7,900 bases of DNA, taken from the NCBI GenBank assembly GCA_035632955.1, contig DASQFU010000087.1, positions 1 to 7,900 on the forward strand, read 5' to 3'. Of this stretch, positions 5,484 through 7,900 are shown piece by piece. Position 1 is the stretch's first letter; each line of letters opens with the position of its first letter. The notes below the pieces were generated by a model, which was given only the letters and a program-made list of their open reading frames with translations, searched no databases and was not told the DNA's origin. This DNA comes from DASQFU01 sp035632955. GTDB lineage: Bacteria; Eisenbacteria; RBG-16-71-46. The position numbers and the translations under genes were made by a program.

Positions 5484-6782
5484 ATGGACGCCTACACGCT
5501 TTCCCATCTCAGCGATCACACGCTGCTGTGCGATCTGGCGGCACTCGTCGCTCGCGATCGCGCCACCACGGCAGCACTGCTCGCCCACATCGCCGAAGTC
5601 GACGCACGTCGGCTCTACCTGCCGGCGGCCTATCCGTCCATGCACGCCTATTGCGTCCATGAACTGCGCCTCTCCGAGGACGCCGCATACAAGCGCATCC
5701 AGGCGGCGCGCACGGCGCGGCAGTTTCCCACCATCTTCGCCGCGCTGGCCGAGGGGCGGCTGCATCTGAGCGCGGTGTGCCTGCTGAGCCCCTACCTGAC
5801 TCCGGAGAACGCCGACCAGCTACTGACCGCCGCCGCGCACCAGACCAAGTCGGAGCTCGAGCAATTGCTCGCGCAGCGCTTTCCGCGCTCGGAACTGCTG
5901 GCGATGGTGCAGGCCATCCCGGCAGCCCAACCCATGCCCGACGAGCCTCTGGCCCCGGTCGGGGAATCCACCGGGGAAACTCCAGAACGTGCCGGGGCAT
6001 TCACCGCCCAACTTGCCCCGGGGCAAGTTGAGGCAGCCGCCCCGCGACCGAAGGTGGCGCCGATCGGGCTGCAGCGTTTCGCCCTGCAGCTCACCATCGG
6101 CCAGAGTACGTACGACAAGCTGCGCTACGCCCAGGAACTGCTCAGCCATCAGATCCCCTCGGGGGATGTGGCGGAAGTTCTGGATCGCGCACTCGATGCG
6201 CTGATCCAGAAGCTCGAGCAGCGCAAGTTCGCGGCAACTGCCCGGCCCCGTCCTACCCAGGGTCGCGCGACGGCCGGCAAGCGGCATATTCCGGCGGAGG
6301 TCAAGCGCACCGTCTGGAAACGAGACGGTGGCCAGTGCACGTTCGTCAGCGACACCGGACACCGGTGCCCGGCGCGCACGTTCCTGGAGTTCGATCACAT
6401 CGACGAGGTGGCGCGCGGGGGCCAGGCGACGGCGGCACGGATGCGGCTACGCTGTCGGGCGCACAACCAGTACGCGGCCGAGTGCACGTTCGGCACAGGG
6501 TTCATGAGCCGCAAGCGAGACGAGGCTCGGCGCGCGGCCGCCGAGAGACGCGCGCGAGCCGCGGCGGTTGCACAGGCGCGGGCAGCGATCGAGCGAGCCA
6601 AGGAGAAGGATGTCGTTCCCTGGCTGCGACAGCTCGGGTTCCGCGCCGACCAGGCGCGCCATGCGGCCAAGCTGTGCGAGCGTATTCCCGACGCCTCGCT
6701 CGAAGAGCGGGTGCGCGTCGCCTTGTCGTTCTTCTACCCGAGACAGGGCCATGGCGGCGCCGCGAATAGCATGGCAACCTGA
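5484..6782 (+). CDS. HNH endonuclease with N-terminal helical domain and C-terminal helical tail
   Basis: 432 residues, stop TGA. Residues about 5-145 form a helical domain (LVARDRATTAALLAHIAEVDARRLYL; AYKRIQAARTARQFP; LHLSAVCLLSPYLTPENADQLL) like that found before HNH domains in this family in Eisenbacteria and deltaproteobacteria, and reminiscent of actinobacterial DUF222. A Pro/Ala/Gly-rich linker spans about 146-192. A second helical part follows (about 197-247). The HNH core is about 276-338: a Cys in RDGGQC, RCPAR, the FDHID His-containing strand (Asp304-His305) and RCRAHNQYAAE (His327-Asn328), consistent with a ββα-metal nuclease with structural cysteines. A charged Ala/Arg-rich helix (343-375) leads to VVPWLRQLGFRADQARHAAKLCE, which looks like the UBA-like third domain of RuvA. 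It likely nicks or cuts DNA; the biological target is unknown. It stands alone, divergent from mccB. Such genes often occur in several copies per genome and may be mobile, but no mobility signature is seen here. Confidence 0.9.
   Translation: MDAYTLSHLSDHTLLCDLAALVARDRATTAALLAHIAEVDARRLYLPAAYPSMHAYCVHELRLSEDAAYKRIQAARTARQFPTIFAALAEGRLHLSAVCLLSPYLTPENADQLLTAAAHQTKSELEQLLAQRFPRSELLAMVQAIPAAQPMPDEPLAPVGESTGETPERAGAFTAQLAPGQVEAAAPRPKVAPIGLQRFALQLTIGQSTYDKLRYAQELLSHQIPSGDVAEVLDRALDALIQKLEQRKFAATARPRPTQGRATAGKRHIPAEVKRTVWKRDGGQCTFVSDTGHRCPARTFLEFDHIDEVARGGQATAARMRLRCRAHNQYAAECTFGTGFMSRKRDEARRAAAERRARAAAVAQARAAIERAKEKDVVPWLRQLGFRADQARHAAKLCERIPDASLEERVRVALSFFYPRQGHGGAANSMAT
6009..6030. repeat. Perfect 22-bp palindrome inside the HNH coding sequence
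   Basis: The half-site CAACTTGCCCC is followed directly by its exact reverse complement, with no loop, centred between 6019 and 6020. Allowing one mismatched pair, the symmetry extends to 6005-6034. It is in frame and encodes QLAPGQV in the linker between the N-terminal and HNH parts. By hand estimate, chance expectation for a perfect 22-bp palindrome in a window this long and GC-rich is well under 0.01. Confidence 0.9.
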
Positions 6783-6919
6783 CTCGCTGCACGGACACTT
6801 CAGCGACTGGGAACGCTGTCGAGGGAGGCAGGCCCCGGCCCAGGCGGCGCGCACTCGGTCCAAGGAAATGACTCGTTCTTCCGGGTTACCGCTCGCGCAC
6901 GAGTAAGGTGATATCTCGA
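6783..6919. other. Convergent intergenic spacer, no clear terminator
   Basis: These 137 nt separate the stop codons of the HNH gene and the DUF4097 gene. Only weak inverted repeats are visible: CAGCG/CGCTG at 6801-6818 and ACTCGT/ACGAGT at 6871-6904. No T-run follows either one. I see no gene here. Confidence 0.5.
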
Positions 6920-7795
6920 TCAGCGGCTCGAGCGCGAGCGGCTCGACAGCAGGCGAATGTCGCCGTTGACGGTCGCGAGCGAGAGCTCGCGGCTCCCGTC
7001 GCCGATCGTGCCGCGGATCCGGCGTGTGTTGAAGCGTCCCTTGACCGTGAGCGGGAAGTCAGTCTCGATCTCGCCGTTGACGGTCCGCGCCTCGACTTCC
7101 GCACCCAACCCCTCGGGCATGGTGACGGTGATGCCGCCGTTCACGGTCTCGAACTCGAGCGCGCTCTCTCGGCTCGAGTTTCCCATCTCGACCTCGATCG
7201 AGCCGTTGACCGTGGCGGCGCTGGCGCTACCGCGCGTGGCGATCTCGATCGAGCCGTTGACCGTACGAGCCTCGACGTCGCTCTCGAGACCGTGCGCGCC
7301 CACGTCTCCGTTGACCGTTCGCGCAACGAGCTTTACGCCCCGCGGCAGCTTCACGCGGTAGTCCACGCGCACGTCGTTGTTGCTGACGTTCATGCGCCCG
7401 CCCTCGCCGGGACGGCACTCGTTCGGCTGCCCGCCGCCCCGGGACGGATAGACGGTGCACAGCGTCACGCCACCGGCGTGCTCGATGACTTCGATCTTCA
7501 CCCGGTCGGGATCGCTCATGCGGGCGCTCTTCGAGGCCAGCACTTGGATCTCCGAACCCGATGCGATCTCCGCGCGAATCGCGCCGTTGACGTCCTTGAT
7601 CTCGAGCGTCTTGCCGGGCGCCAGATGGCCGCTCCACTCGAACGTGTTCCGCTCGGTGAGCCCGTCGCGGACCGTCTTCGTGGTTCGGCTCGAGGCCGCG
7701 TGGGCAACCGTGCCGGCACACAGGCCGGCGAGCACGACCAGCATCCAGCCGCGCGACCGCGGCCCCGTCCAGAATCTCGTCTCGAACGCCGCCAT
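6920..7795 (-). CDS. DUF4097-family exported protein with TVNG beta-strand repeats
   Basis: 291 residues. ATG at 7795 has GGAGG 6 nt upstream. The N-terminus is a signal peptide: basic (GPRSRG, 11-16), hydrophobic WMLVVLAGLCAGTV, then AHA (31-33) as cleavage site. Cys25 is not in a lipobox, because Leu precedes it. The mature protein carries repeats built on T/D-V-N-G followed by I/V: VNG at 69, 161, 179, 196, 218, 239 and 275, with a diverged copy RRIRGTI near 258-263. Spacing of 15-22 residues among the later copies suits rungs of a beta-solenoid, as in DUF4097 (also called adhesin-like or DUF2807-related) proteins. Cys113 and Cys127 could form a disulfide outside the cytoplasm. The family is often found near anti-sigma factors and envelope-stress regulators, but its function is not established. 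It lies 1 nt downstream of another gene, so it belongs to an operon that continues to the right. The Arg/Ser-rich end (SSRSRSSR) is unusual. Confidence 0.9.
   Translation of the reverse strand: MAAFETRFWTGPRSRGWMLVVLAGLCAGTVAHAASSRTTKTVRDGLTERNTFEWSGHLAPGKTLEIKDVNGAIRAEIASGSEIQVLASKSARMSDPDRVKIEVIEHAGGVTLCTVYPSRGGGQPNECRPGEGGRMNVSNNDVRVDYRVKLPRGVKLVARTVNGDVGAHGLESDVEARTVNGSIEIATRGSASAATVNGSIEVEMGNSSRESALEFETVNGGITVTMPEGLGAEVEARTVNGEIETDFPLTVKGRFNTRRIRGTIGDGSRELSLATVNGDIRLLSSRSRSSR
6962..7318. repeat. Degenerate 12-nt repeats coding the TVNG rungs
   Basis: Near-identical copies of GCCGTTGACSGT (plus-strand sense) occur at 6962, 7073, 7136 (one base different), 7202, 7253 and 7307 (first base different). 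A further diverged copy lies at 7583. They encode the conserved VNG turn of the minus-strand protein. The conservation at DNA level is partly forced by the protein motif and by GC-rich codon choice. Confidence 0.65.
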
Positions 7796-7796
7796 G

Positions 7797-7900
7797 TCAC
7801 TCCTCCTCTTCCGGATCGCCTGTCTGCTCGGCGTTGGCGCCGAACTGGAACTTGAAGCCGGGCTTCGGCGTCTGGTGGTCTCCGAGCGCGGTGATCTGCG
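7797..7900 (-). CDS. C-terminal end of an unknown gene upstream of the DUF4097 gene (5' partial)
   Basis: One minus-strand frame is open from the right edge to a TGA at 7799-7797 and gives the last 33 residues, including PKPGFKFQFGANAEQTG and ending DPEEEE. It is 1 nt from the DUF4097 ATG, and its terminal Glu codons contain that gene's GGAGG ribosome-binding site, which supports a real operon neighbour. The fragment is too short to assign; the acidic tail argues against a beta-barrel end. The other two minus frames are also open across this stretch, but their products are Arg- or Ser-rich and do not end in a position that fits the operon. Confidence 0.65.
   Translation of the reverse strand, partial: QITALGDHQTPKPGFKFQFGANAEQTGDPEEEE

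Noticed and set aside
6801..6818. CAGCG/CGCTG hairpin as the HNH terminator
   Set aside because: The stem is only 5 bp with an 8-nt loop and no following T-run.
6908..7855. 315-codon plus-strand open frame
   Set aside because: It is antisense to the DUF4097 gene; that gene has a signal peptide, ribosome-binding site and family repeats, while this frame gives an Arg/Asp/His-rich low-complexity product.

Overview
The window reads as a GC-rich Gram-negative chromosome segment from a free-living heterotroph. Four features suggest this: exported and outer-membrane proteins, a lipoprotein, a C-terminal domain of the FlgD-Ig / type IX sorting kind on a beta-propeller protein, and an HNH nuclease of a family common in Candidatus Eisenbacteria and deltaproteobacteria. 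My best guess is Candidatus Eisenbacteria or a relative in the FCB group. That is an inference from gene style; there is no rRNA or other marker gene here. I see no tRNA, rRNA, CRISPR array, insertion sequence or phage gene.

Layout. (1) 1-1830 (+): the C-terminal 609 residues of a secreted FG-GAP/VCBS beta-propeller protein, ending in a fibronectin-III-like domain and a sorting-type domain. Its start lies left of the window. (2) 1858-5065 (-): a tight three-gene cluster, transcribed in the order mccB (carboxyltransferase subunit of methylcrotonyl-CoA carboxylase), a GH113-like glycoside hydrolase lipoprotein, then a small outer-membrane beta-barrel protein. The gaps are 8 nt and then a 4-nt ATGA overlap, so co-translation is likely. 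This joins a leucine-catabolism enzyme to two envelope proteins, which is not the usual liu/mcc arrangement; no biotin-carboxylase partner (mccA) is in view. (3) 5066-5483: a divergent intergenic region with weak promoter-like boxes on both sides and one doubtful small ORF. (4) 5484-6782 (+): an HNH endonuclease whose linker contains a perfect 22-bp DNA palindrome. (5) 6920-7900 (-): a DUF4097-type exported repeat protein, 1 nt downstream of a gene that runs off the right edge.

How the genes fit together. The GH113-like lipoprotein and the beta-barrel are the best candidates for a working pair in the envelope, because they are translationally coupled. mccB is cytoplasmic and probably shares only the transcript. 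The HNH gene stands alone as a single-gene unit. The DUF4097 gene belongs to an operon that continues to the right. I did not find a clear new multi-gene system. The points most worth a second look are the palindrome inside the HNH gene and the unusual mccB operon.
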